From NCBI GenBank assembly GCA_036571765.1, contig BROE01000001.1, forward strand, positions 558,001-622,000: DNA of 64,000 nucleotides, given 5' to 3'. Numbering within the stretch: the stretch's first letter is position 1; the number at the start of each line of letters is the position of its first letter. A program made the position numbers and the translations under genes. The notes beneath the pieces were generated by a model. The model worked only from the letters and a program-made list of their open reading frames with translations. It made no database searches and was not told where the DNA came from. This document shows positions 37,001-49,500 of this stretch, in pieces. Source of the DNA: Plecoglossus altivelis. Lineage: Eukaryota > Chordata > Actinopteri > Osmeriformes > Plecoglossidae.

Positions 37001-40000
37001 ACTTGGTCTACTTAAAGCTGGGACCCCCATCAAATTCTCTAATCTCAGGCCTTATCCCAATTCATTACAAACACTGCCCTTGTGAACTTCCTTTTAATGC
37101 TAAGGAATGAGATTCTGAAATATTGCGCACAGTACGACAGAAGGTTATCCCATTCCTCTGCTTTTGGATTTGGACATCTGTTTCCATGGCTACCCCATCA
37201 ACTGTACTGAGGTTCCCACTTACAATAGCCTGGTGGACAATCTCCATAATATCGGGCAGGAGTTAAAACCCCAAATCAAAGTGTATGTGTGTGTGCACTA
37301 GGTAGCTTCATGGTAAATCATTGCCAACGTCTGTGTGAGAAGAATGCCTGTGTCGTGAAAAGAGAGATCAATTACTGCAGGTCGTCCTGTCAGGAGGCTA
37401 GGGGTTTAGATGAATCTGTGAAGTGCTGAAGGGAAACAGATGTGTCATCAGACAGGGCTCTTACATCACGGCAATAATGGCTGTAATTACCTGGCCGTAG
37501 CCTCCTTATCCCTGAGAATTAGGCTATGTCCCTGCCTTGTAAGCTCCTGCAGCCACACTATGGATGTCGCAGGTTCAAGTCCCCGTGTTCCTTTCCCACC
37601 ACAACCACCCATTGGTTCCCTTAAAGACAGCGTTCCTGTTGAATTCTGGTTTTAGTGTGAACTTCTGAATGCTCTGGGCGAGGCTGTCAGAGAGAGAATC
37701 GTGACCCCTGACCTGCGCCGAGGGACAAACATCTCCACGTGGGCCTTGTGCTCTTGAACTCTGACCGCTTGTCAACACGCCTGTTTGTTTCCCTGCTGCT
37801 CCTTTGCCTGTGTTGCTGCCCAGCAGAGAAGGGGGTCTTCGAGGTTGACCCAGGCTTATCCCAACCAGTCAAAAGCCTCAATTAAGACGATGTACTGTAC
37901 ACATGAGTGTCATTACTAATGAGATATCCAAGCCTGGGCTGTCTGTGCGAGAGCTGCCTGCCTGCTCTCTCTACTCAGATGTATGTAAATGTAATTAACA
38001 ACTGAATTATAATAATTACCCTCCTCTTCTTAAACACCCTCGTGGAGGGGGGTAGAAAGTGTGCATAGCTGTACGTTTTCAATGAGGGCTTTCTTATGCA
38101 CTCAACTAACTGCTGTAATGCCTTCGTAAATGCAAAACGTAATAGAAACTCCACTGCAGCCTGGGTACGTATAATCAGGAAGACAGCCAACAGATTTCAC
38201 CTATTATTTTTAGAACTCATCTCCAGCTGTGCGTCTACTAAACTGGTCTCTAGTGTTGGGTACCTAGGTGTACTTGCCACCACAAATTGATAAGTTCACA
38301 AGAGCTTTTTTTTCCTTTTTAAAGCACCTCGGTTAATAGAGGGGCCACTAGTAAGAACAACGTGGTCCGTAAAGGCAGCAGTGTGTGAGGTTTTGTGAAC
38401 AGCACGAGTAATTGCTTAATGTTTATTAGATTTCCCAGATCTACACCTTAAACTGCTGGAGTGGATAGCCATTTGGATGTATTGCTGCTCAAAATATAGT
38501 GTAGAGTGAGACAACTTGTTCCACAGGATCATCTAATGGCATTAAAAGAATGTCTCTCTCACTGAAACTGAGGAACTCTTGAGCCAGGGAGAAAATTAAT
38601 TGTGTCCATTAAGATTCATGTGCCCCTAGTAAAGTGCCACAAAGAGTGAATCACTGCCATTTTCAGTTGTAGAGACCTCAGTCAGCACAGTGTCATAGAA
38701 ACTTCAAAAAACGGTACTCTTCTAATTCATTAGAGACCAGGTGAGCCAACACGATTGGGAGCCTATATTTAGAGAAGAGCATGTGGGTAAAACCATACTC
38801 TCCTTAGAATGTGAGATATTTCACTTCGACAAAATGAAGGGGCTTTTTACAATTCACATCACAGTAGATTGGCCAGGATGAAATGATTCCTTAAGACACC
38901 TCCAACACAAACACAAGTACCATGTTAGAAGTCTTTGCGTGCGTTAGGAGTACAAAGACGCCCAATGATCAATGCTCAGATAGTTTCATCTCCTTAGATG
39001 TGCCACTACTAAAGCAATGAGTGCCAATAAAAAGCACACCTAAGTGGTGGCCATTACTAAATGTGTTGGGACACTTACAAGGTTTTGTCTGCAATGTTCA
39101 AAGAAATTGTCTGGTTTCGGTCCAGTGAATTCCGAAAACCAATCAGAACAGCAAATAATTGCCAGGGGAATTTCAAAGTAACGAGGAGAAAGAGGGGGAA
39201 ATTAATTTGCCTTCGAAGTAGCATTGATCTGAGGGCTGCAGAAGAGGTGTGTAAAATGAATAGCTTTGTAGAGGGAAAGCCATCAAGAAAAGTAGGATTT
39301 TTGTTGATGTAGACAACAGAGCTCACAAGTCATGCTTCTGCACAGCATTAGAAAAGGTTAATTAGCCAGATAGAAATATACATCTTCTGCCTCAGAAGGC
39401 TAGCGCTATCAAGCCAGAATTACGTTCATTCAATTTTGCTGCTCAAAATCAATTAATCTTATCGCGGTATGTTTTCAAACCATTGAACAAATGCAGTGGA
39501 GTGAGCCATCATGACGCAGCCACGGCCTCATTAGCGAACGTATTGTATACACTGGGGCTCTGCGTGGCAGATGGTAAGACAAGGTAAAACAGGTTTCATG
39601 CCCCATATGGAGAGTGAGGTATTAGTGGAGCCCTGCAGGGTCTAGGGTCAAACTACCACTGGCTGGTTGAAACAGTTCTATCAGTTCTGTCTGTTGACAA
39701 GACTCTTAACTGATGCGATCGGTTGGATCTGTGACTTTCGGGTGGAATGCAAGGTTTCAGCTCATGTGGGGGTTGCCTGTTGCCTTGCCCCCCCCTCCTC
39801 CTGTCTCCTGTCTTTGGAGCTGCATGGATGTACACTGTATATGGACTGCTGTTGGTACCCAGTGTAGGGTGGGCCGCCGTCTTCAGTTTCAGGCCTCATA
39901 AATCAAACAGAGAGATGGATACAGGGCCTGGCTGGCAGAGCTTTTCCTGTCCCCTGCTCTTTAAGAAACCACATGTCCATGGCACACTAGATACTCACAC

Positions 40001-43000
40001 TGTGACACAACACCACTCAATCTACCTAGGGCTTTATGAAGAAGAAGAAGAACACTGGATGGAAGATAACATCATCACCTGTCTTTTTGGACTATTACGA
40101 TGGTGTGTCTTTTGCCAACTTAGCCAGGCTATGTGACCAGATGGTTTACTTTAACCCATTACGGAACACATGACTTATCCTGTCGCTGGGCCTTGAACAG
40201 AGCAGTATGAGTCTGCATATAAACAAGTTTATGTAAAATTCATGGCATGTGGGATCTGTTGTTTCTCTGTCATTCGCTACTGGCGCAGAGAACTATAAGA
40301 CAGAAATAACACCACAATAGTAGCCCAGACTGCCTTTTAATACCAGTTAGTTTTATGTTCAGTGTCTCTCGAGTGTATCCAGTTAGATTGTAGGTCTCAC
40401 ACCCACAGGAGACGTGAGCTGTAAGAAGAACCATCTGCTAAAAGGGTCATTTAAAAGTTTGTAATGATTTGTTTGGCTGGTCTTCACTCTTCAATGTGAG
40501 GATTTAATAGCTCTGATTTGACATTTTCATTTGAAGACCGTTTCTGAAAAACATTCTTTGCCATTTGTACCCACTGGGAAAAATAGAAAGCTCTGAAAAT
40601 GACTGCCTAAATCACACAAGACTCTCCATTAAAACGTTTTCTGCCAATTCTCCACAGATAAGAAGGATGTTTCTTCGTTTCGTAGCATGTGTGATGACCT
40701 GTGAAGATGTCCTCTCTTTTTTCTTTGAGAAGAACTAATCTCATACAAACATAATCACATCTAATCCATCTCCTTATGGTGGATTTAGAAATATTTCATT
40801 TCAAATTTGGCAACGTTTCAGTATGGGAATTTGCATGCGCATAGATGATAATCATGCTTGATAAGTATAATTAAAAATAATTTAACTTAAATTTGTCAGG
40901 TAAACTTAGGCTTACAGACAGCTAATGCCCCTGTTTGGTGCTCTCTTTGTTCTCTGATCACCTCATGCTATTTATAACCGCTGTCGCTCAAAATACGGTG
41001 CACAGTATGTCCTTGCTGTCGGATTCCTCATGAAGAGTGACTTAACAGGCCCTTGAGTGAAATGACGGCTAATTGAGGTGCCCCCTGTCTGGGCTGAGAG
41101 CTGTTAAAAGACGGCTAGCTTTTACCTCTGCTGGAACAGCTCATCGTAATCAAAAGAAAATTGTGGAGTGCGTCCTGAGAGCAGACATGAAGAGAATACA
41201 CGATTGCATAGGTTGAAGTGCCTTACTTTCTATTCATCTATTTGTTTATTTATATATTTGCTGTGGTGCCATAGGCCTGCTCTCCGCTAACAGCCTATAC
41301 AGCCAATCTTGACCAAGTCCTTTCAGCCAAGATAATTACCTTCCAGAAGTTGCTCTAGTTATTTGACACAGACCAGTGACTCAGCACCAAGTGTTTCTCT
41401 ATTTGGTATAATTGTATAGATGTTTTCTGCTCCCATATGGTCTTCATCACTTGTCCGCTCAGAGACCAATTGAAAGAGAAAAGGGGGAAGCCAAGAAAGA
41501 GGTGGACAAACACACACAAACGCGTGTGTGATTGGTCACAAACAGAAACAAACAGGCAGATGAAGAGGAAAGAGGAAGGAGCCCGAGAGACGGACAAGTA
41601 AAGACAGTTTGACATTATAAGCTCTTCACAACATCTGTCTGTGACAATAAGCGGACATATGTCAGCTGTCAGATCTGCATCCACACAGATTAAAGAGGTG
41701 TAAAGGACCGGGTGTGTGACAACCACAGAATGAGCGGGGTGAGTGCAGGGTAATTAAACTCTGCTGGTGGGAGGTGGCAGTGGGGGAGGGGGAGGGGGGG
41801 TCATTGAGTGAAATGTCATAACACAACAGCACTGCGGGGTGATCCGGGCGCCATATATATATATATATATATATATAAATAGCAAATATATATCTAAAAC
41901 ATTTTTTTTATGTTTTAAAGCCAATGTTTTGGAGCGACACTCTCCCAATGCCTTGTAAGTTGGGGCTAGTTTGCTGGACAGCATAGTGCTTCTCCTGTTG
42001 GTCCTCTCAAAGCTGTTGAAACAGCCCCAAACACTGCGTCTTTGTAATGAACCATATTTGGCTGGACCAGGAAAACAAGAAACAAAAGCGCCCCTGATCT
42101 CCTGATTGGCTCCAGATGCAAACGGTGGGCTTTGTCACAGTTCAGTCTAAGGAAATGGAGATACGCATGTGATGATGGGGTGTCAGATAGCATGATATTG
42201 CATTTTTCCTAGAAGCACTGAGGAGTACTGAAGACAGCACAGCAGGGCTTTTCACAACGGCAGACCTCATTGTGGGAAGCTGTGGTATCTCCACTGACGA
42301 TCGTGCAGCCATGGGTATAATATATGATCACTCAGGCAGGAGACAGTCACACACACACACACACACACACACGAGTAAGTATGCCACAAACACAAGCGCG
42401 CGCACAGTGATGGTTCCTTGCATGGTAGATTAATAAATGCTGCTATTTCCACTCTGGTTACCCAGCTCTCTCTGTCTCGTCAACATCTGCATCCCCAGTA
42501 ATGAGCACCGATTTAGAAACACACCTGCACACAGGGGACTGTACGTGCACTGAGGAGGCAGTCACACACACCTTAAGCTGTGCATTCAGTACAGCAGAAG
42601 CGCATTATCGCTGATGTATGGTTTTGCCTAGGGATATAGAAAGGGGGGGTGTGATGTTGCAGTTGAATTTCCCAACGCCTGCTTTGTCAAATGGGGCCAG
42701 AAGAAAAAGGTAAGATTCATGCAGGCTTTGTCCTCCTTGTTGACATTTAATCAGCATCAGGAACCGCTCCTCTGCTGGAGAAATCACTGGCAGGCTAATG
42801 GATGCTTTCCCCTCCTGTCGTTGTCTTATTTGCAGGTTTATGTCAGGTAACAATGACTGAGGTAATATAGTGTTTGCAGGTTCTCCCCCTCCAACTTTGT
42901 GCTGTGCTCGGACAGAGGAGTTATAGGTCCAATCCTGCCCTGGTCATTTTATTCCTTGGACTTATGGCTGGTGGTAACTCAGCACTGTGTGGTAGCTTAG

Positions 43001-46000
43001 AGCGCTGGAACTAAAGCTGCAATTCTACCGTGAACTTCCCCCATCTGACTGATGGATGTGGAAAGTTACAGGTAAAACATTTTCAATAAGATCTAACAGC
43101 AGATATTCTCCTCTCTCCCCTCCTCAGCTCCCACCACAGATGACTTTTTGTCAACGGCATCTCCGCCCAACACCACCACGGCACACCTTGCTACCACCAC
43201 TCCCTTGATCCGGGGCCAGCAGAACACCACCACCTCCGCCTCCGCTGCTGACCCTCGAGACGGCAGAGAGCCCAGCCGGGAAGAGGGCTTCCATGTCACG
43301 GCCAAGCCCTCTGCCCCAGAGCTGCCCCCCACCCCCAGGCGCTTTTGCGAGGGCACAGCCAGGAGGGGCATCTCCTGGCCACAGACCCACACCGCCTCCA
43401 CGGTGGACAGACCCTGCCCCAAAGGAACCAGAGGTATGGGACTCTAGAGGCATTCAACAGCATCACCACACAGTCTCTCCTTCAGCTGAGTTCCATTTAG
43501 TATATTGTTATCAAGCATACGCATGACAGGTATAGGGTATAGGCTGCATCCTGCATTGAGATAATTTAATCATAACTCAGCTATCATGAAATAATCATCG
43601 CCCATACCAGTGACAACTGTCATGAAATAATCGTAAGATAATTATCATCCACAACTGCCACAACAATCAATATATTAGGATGAAGAGAACAGAGAGAGAA
43701 AGTTCTGGAGCCACGTGAGAGAACATCTCGACACAGCTTCCTTGGCACAGCGTCATGTTAGCTACCGATACAGTGTTTACTTACCGTTTATGTAATCGCT
43801 GGCACATTCATACAATACACGTGAAGAAATACCAAACACGTAAAACAAGCAGAGGAGATTACAGCAGCTGAAAACAAGTCAAGCTATTTATCAAGCATGG
43901 TCCAAGCTCCCAAATCTTTGACGGTCTCTCAAACCTGGCAACCCTGCAGTGTGGCCAGACGGTTTTCCTTTATGCGCTGTCGCCTCTCCTTCCTGAGCGC
44001 AGAGGAGCCGGGGTAGTGGGCAGAGGAGACAGAGGGAGTAGTGGAGGGGGGGTCTTCCTGTTTAGAGGAGGCTGCTGAATGGAGGAGCAGCAGGGGAGAG
44101 AGTGGCTCTCTATAGCCTGGATGTGTTTGTGCCCCTGCAGGCATCGCCTCCTACCTTTGCACGTTGATGGGGACCTGGAACCCCAGAGGGCCCGACCTCA
44201 GCAACTGCACCTCCCATTGGGTGACGCAAGTGGCACAAAAGGTGAGGTAGTGAAAGAAAAAATTGAGTGGGGGGGGGGGGTACCAGAGTGCAGCTACTTT
44301 GTGTGTGCCCCCCCCGCCACACACCCTGCGTATTTCTTTATCTGCGCTGTAGCCAAGCGCATCAGTGTTTTGAATCGCTCCACATTGTGAACATTGCAAC
44401 TTCGAGGTAACCGGGTCGCCAATGCACAACCTCACGAGTCATCCCTTTGTAACTTTGTGTGCCATAAATACACCGTGAACGCTGGTGTTTATGATTATTC
44501 CACTCATGGTGAAACCACTCCCCCGCCAACTTGAAGCCAGTATGCGTAACACATTACAGGGTTTACCCTGTTCGCTACACATATCTATTAACTGCACACC
44601 CCATTCCCTCTCAGATCCGTAGCGGCGAGAACGCCGCCAACCTTGCCAATGAGTTGGCGCGCCACACGCAGGGCCCAGTGTTTGCGGGTGACGTCAGCTC
44701 ATCGGTGCGCCTCATGGAGCAGCTGGTGGACATCCTGGATGCGCAGCTACAAGAGCTGAGGCCTAGTGAGAAGGACTCGGCCGGACGCAGCTTCAACAAG
44801 GTAGGCTGCCATTCCTCCCTAACCACCCCTCCAGGACTTTGTTAGAACACTGCAATGCTGAGCCACACCTCTGCCCTAACCATGACAATGCATACAGGTG
44901 AGGTGAGGTCATTAGACACTCACACCCGCACGTAGAGTCCCTCCAGAGTGACAGAGCAGGGAGGCAGACAGACCCACATCCCTGAGGGGGAAGCTTTCAC
45001 TGTTGGGTGGCTCCCCCAGTAGAGCGCCCTGGTAATTACTGGCTTTCCACATGCAGTCTTTACCTGATGGCTGAGCATGAAGAGCTAATGGTTAGACCCA
45101 CCCCCCATGAACACGTAGAATGACTGGCCAGTCCTGGTATGTGCTGTCAAGATCTGAAAGCTCCCTCCCCTCAGAACCTTGACATCTCTGCAGCAGCCCC
45201 TGCGAGGGAGAGGGGGAGGCCCCTGGACCTACGTCCTCACAGTCGCTTGTCAGTCAACTGGAGAAATGACTGGCACGTTGAAATGTACATTTTGTTATTC
45301 CAACTTTGAGGCAAACTAAGTTGCAAACAAGCTCTAAAATCTTGGCGGTTTTTCCCCTCGTCTTTGGAGTGGTTTGGCACTGTCTTTTGTGTTCTGTCAA
45401 GTCGTTCTTCCTCGACTGAAGTTGCTTAGTTTACCTAGCCTTGACTCAGCTGTGGGGGGCAATGAAACATTTTCATTTGACTGAAAGACTAACAAAGGCC
45501 TTTAAAAGCCTGTGCTGGCAGATCACAACCATCATGCCACAAAGCACAAGGGCCCGCCGTCCAACATTGTTTATTGCGTCTCTGCATTTTAAAGCATGGT
45601 TAATGCAAAGAGGAGGAAGCTCATCACGTTGCTCCCTTCCTCAATGCCAGGTGTCTTGGCTCCCAACTGCCAGTCTTGACGTTATGTAAGCTGTATACAT
45701 ATTCGAACACCCCTCAGAAACACGTTTGTTATAACTGCAATGTTTCAAGGTCGTTATTCACGGTCCTGAAAAAAAGAAGGTTTTAGTTTTCTTCTAGCAA
45801 TGGAAGAATGGTAAGGGTTTAACTTTACACACCAAAATGTCTGTGATTTGAAAGACACTTTTTATTCCCAAACTCTTCTCTCCCCTCTAATAGAGTGTCT
45901 GTTGTTCTCCATCCTCCCCTGAAAAGCTTCAGAAGAGAGAGAAAACTTGCAGGGCTTACATGAAGGTAAAGCTTGTGGACGTATAGAGCGATGCACTATT

Positions 46001-46481
46001 GCTCCCTGTGTCTGCCTGACAGCATGCAGCACTGGTGACAGCATGACTGCGTGTCTCTTTGTTTGGGACCCGCTTGTGTGTTTGCAGTGAGCTCTGTCTT
46101 CATGTTTCACTGTTTGTCTGTCTGTCTGCAAACCTGTCAGTCTGTCGGTGTGTGGCTCTCCTGGCCACACCGGTTTTGTCAATATCCCTCCGCTTATCTT
46201 TCCGTCCCTGTCCCTCCTCGGCCTCCCCTTCTTTTTTCACTCTCTACATTCTCTTCTTCTTTCCCCCCATCCTTCTCTCTCTGGCTTACTCTTTTTCTCT
46301 CCCTCTCTGCTGTCTGCTCTTTGTGCGTTGTATGAGTAATTGCCTTCCCACGGCCATAATTGCACCTCCCTGTCAGCCAGAAGTGTGATCAAAGTGGCAG
46401 TGTACTAATTTTTTTCACTTGCTTACATTTTACAATTTCCATCCTCCCTTGTACCTTTTCACAATACCAATGTTTTTCTTT

Positions 46482-46528
<47 letters not shown>

Positions 46529-49500
46529 TCTCTCTCAATGTGATGGGCCACATTTATGTCCCCATTAATGTGTTAGTGTTAACATCTGATTTGTTGGTCC
46601 TTTTCATCTCCAGTCATTTTCCTTTCCTCTGATTTAGTTGATGTCTGAGATGTGACTGTTGAAACACTCATAGTTTGTGCCGCCAGGACCTGCTAAAAAT
46701 CTTGAGAAAGCACTAGAGCGTTCCGCGGTGACCACTGGTGGGTCTCAGACAACTGAAGCTTGTTTGTCTGAGTCGATTTTTACTGTGAGAAACGAAGATG
46801 CAAACTGGCTCCATTGATTTAGCCCATCTCCATTTATTAACTGAGGGTGTTCCGTTGAGTCAGCCTCCACCCACGACTACGCAGGCGCTTCCTGTCGGCC
46901 GCTGGCAGGGGGCTCGCCCAAGGCCCCTCTGTGATTTGTAGCTTGTTGTGACCTCCACCCAGGTGAGAAGAGGATTCAGTCACAACATGGGCTGCTTTCT
47001 ATGTTTGGCAAATTAGAGACATGGATTCTCCCCCTCCCCCGAGTTCCTCTCGTCCTTCGAGGACAGCTCACCAGGAGGGCAGACCATTTAGTGTCTGTCT
47101 GGGAGGAATGGCTTCGGCCCTGTAATCACTGCTGCGTGCTTCTCTCTCACTCTCTTTTTATTTATCTTTTATTTTTCTTTCCTTCCATCTCCCCTTCTTC
47201 CACTCTCTGTCTCTCTCCTGCCCCCTGCCCTCCCTTCCACCCCTAAAAATAAATCTCTCATTCCATCACAGTTCACAGGCCCCCCTCAGAGTTAAGGTCA
47301 AGACCAGGCGGGCTCATTCTCATCTCTTTGTTAGGACAGTTTTTAATACCTGGAGGCCTATGAGGAGATGCACTGCAGGACAACTGTGGTTCATAATGGT
47401 GGTGTATTGCTATGGTTGGTTGTCAGCCTGCATTAGATTGCAATTGGGATTAATCCCCAATCTGGTTAATCCAGGCAAAAGGGGTAATTGTGCTGATGGT
47501 CAATTAGCGTGGTGTGTAATAAGAGCTGTGGCTAATTGTTACAGGAAATGGGACAGGTTGTTGTGATTAATTAGCAGTGTGGTGAGGAGGGTCTCAGTGG
47601 TTAATGGCACCTGTGGTTAAACTGTCACTGATTTATCAGGGCACGGGTTGAAATGGATTTGGGCTAATTTTGCGATGCCTGGTCATGTTTGCTTTAGGGT
47701 TAAATGCTGCTGTGGGTATACTGAGCTAGGTAGGGAGTGGTGAACTCACTCTCACAGGGTCAAATGGACCTCTGTTTTATCAACATATGATATTTCTCTT
47801 CTTTGAAACTGGAATGTTTTTCTTACTTACTGCTTATCAGAAACCAGGAAATGAAAGGATTTGCCTTGGAAAACAAACGGCATGATCCGTGTCCTGACTG
47901 AGACAGCCATGCATGGACAAGCGGGTTGCTTGCAATGATAAGAACTTTCAGGAAAGCAGTGCATTTTCTAGTCTGTTATGATTGAATCCTGTTATGGAAT
48001 GAAGTCATTGTCACAGAAGATAATTGTTTGCTGGAAAATAAGGAATTTAAGAACGTGTGAACTGAGATTGGCTCCATGGATGAGTCTTATGAAAAAGCAT
48101 TTGGTTTGTATTACTACGTCCCCTCTAGGCATAGACATTTGTTATCCTAAAACAGCATTCTAATCTGTAACTGTCATCTTTTAGATGGATTTTGAGTCAT
48201 GTTCTCCAAAAATGTCTCATTCATTTAAATTACATTTGGCTCTTTTCAGCTGTACTTGTTGTGGCCCTTACTTGCCATTATCCTGTAACCTCCATTGCTC
48301 CCTGAAGAATATTTACAGTGTTTCAGAAGTTGATGAGCAGGAGGTGGAAAAGTATGCTAACATGTTACTTGTTTCCACGGATACAGGCCATTGTAGATAC
48401 GGTTGACAACCTCCTTAGGCCGGAAGCTCTGAAATCCTGGGAAGATATGAATTCCACGGAGCAAACGCACGCCGCCACCATGTTACTGGATACCCTGGAG
48501 GAGGGTGCGTTCGTCCTTGCCGACAACCTGATCGAGCCAGCTGTAGTCAAAGTGCCCGCCGAGAATATCGGTGAGTACCTTTTCAATCCTTCATATAACG
48601 GAGAGACCAAAACGACTAATCTCCTAGTCAAAATCCACAATCATAACGATGGCTTCTCTTCCGGGATGATATCTCATGTCTTCGTGGTAAAATTGCTTTG
48701 ACCTTGGTTGTTTAAATGGGATTTCTTCGTCCAGAGAAGTTAACATTCACAACCATCGCGTGAGCACAAGCGTACTGCGAAACCAAAGACCCCAGGCACC
48801 GATTCTAGGCTTAGTCATTCTACACAATGTTAAGGGACCTGGACAGCTATTCCTCCAGGAGAGAGAAAAGTGGTATTAAAAAGACCAAATTTAGTCACAG
48901 TAGGAGGTTTTGATGTCTCGTCTGCCGCTAGCGCGCTAACATGTTCTCACAGGCAGTTTATTAGCAACGTGATCTCAATCATTTAAGTCAGCTTTGTGCG
49001 GTGAACTGTCATTACACACACATACACGCACAAAAAGAAATTCACGTGGCTTTCCGTTGCCATGGTTATGGTTTCTAGCTCACACTTTGTCTTCCTCGAT
49101 TCCTAATCTATTTCTTATATAGTTAAATATTCCCAGTGAGTCTCTCAACTACAAAATGAAGTTCCCTGTTCGCCCAGGGAAAACAAAGGAAGCAAGTGAA
49201 AAGTATCACTAATATATGAGTCCGTAGACTCTTTCCATTAAATGATAATACATCAACCTAAGTAGATGGGCTAGCCGCTAGCCCAAGTAGATAAGGAAGA
49301 AGGGCTAGTTATATAGGACTAATACACCGATTAATATGTTGCATAATACGCGACGTAGTAAGAAGTTAATGTCTTAATACCGTTTTTCCCTATGCAGCTT
49401 GCTAGCTCTGGGCAGAGGTTATTGTACTATTGTGGCAACAGTGAAAGGATTGTGGACTGTGCCAGTTAGCAGCGTAGTGTACAACCAGCCTGCTCAAGGC

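Larger units (their letters stand above)
36651..43127 (+). other. adgrl2: Intron 4 (6.5 kb)
   Basis: Begins with CT-rich simple sequence (36657-36755). It contains (AT)n at 41853-41877, (AC)n at 42348-42372, a possible decayed tRNA-SINE B box (GGTTCAAGTCC, near 37570) and a low-repeat stretch at about 38330-39570 that is rich in ATTA-type motifs. A MEF2-like CTATTTATAA lies at 40968. No coding exon was recognised. Confidence 0.65.
45966..48386 (+). other. adgrl2: Intron 8
   Basis: Contains CT-rich sequence (46200-46320), (TC)n at 46485-46536 and a homeodomain-motif cluster at 47430-47640. No other coding exon was recognised. Ends in GTTTCCACGGATACAG. Confidence 0.7.

Noticed and set aside
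37490..37620. tRNA-derived SINE with B-box-like GGTTCAAGTCC
   Set aside because: Only the B box is recognisable. No A box or SINE body could be traced.
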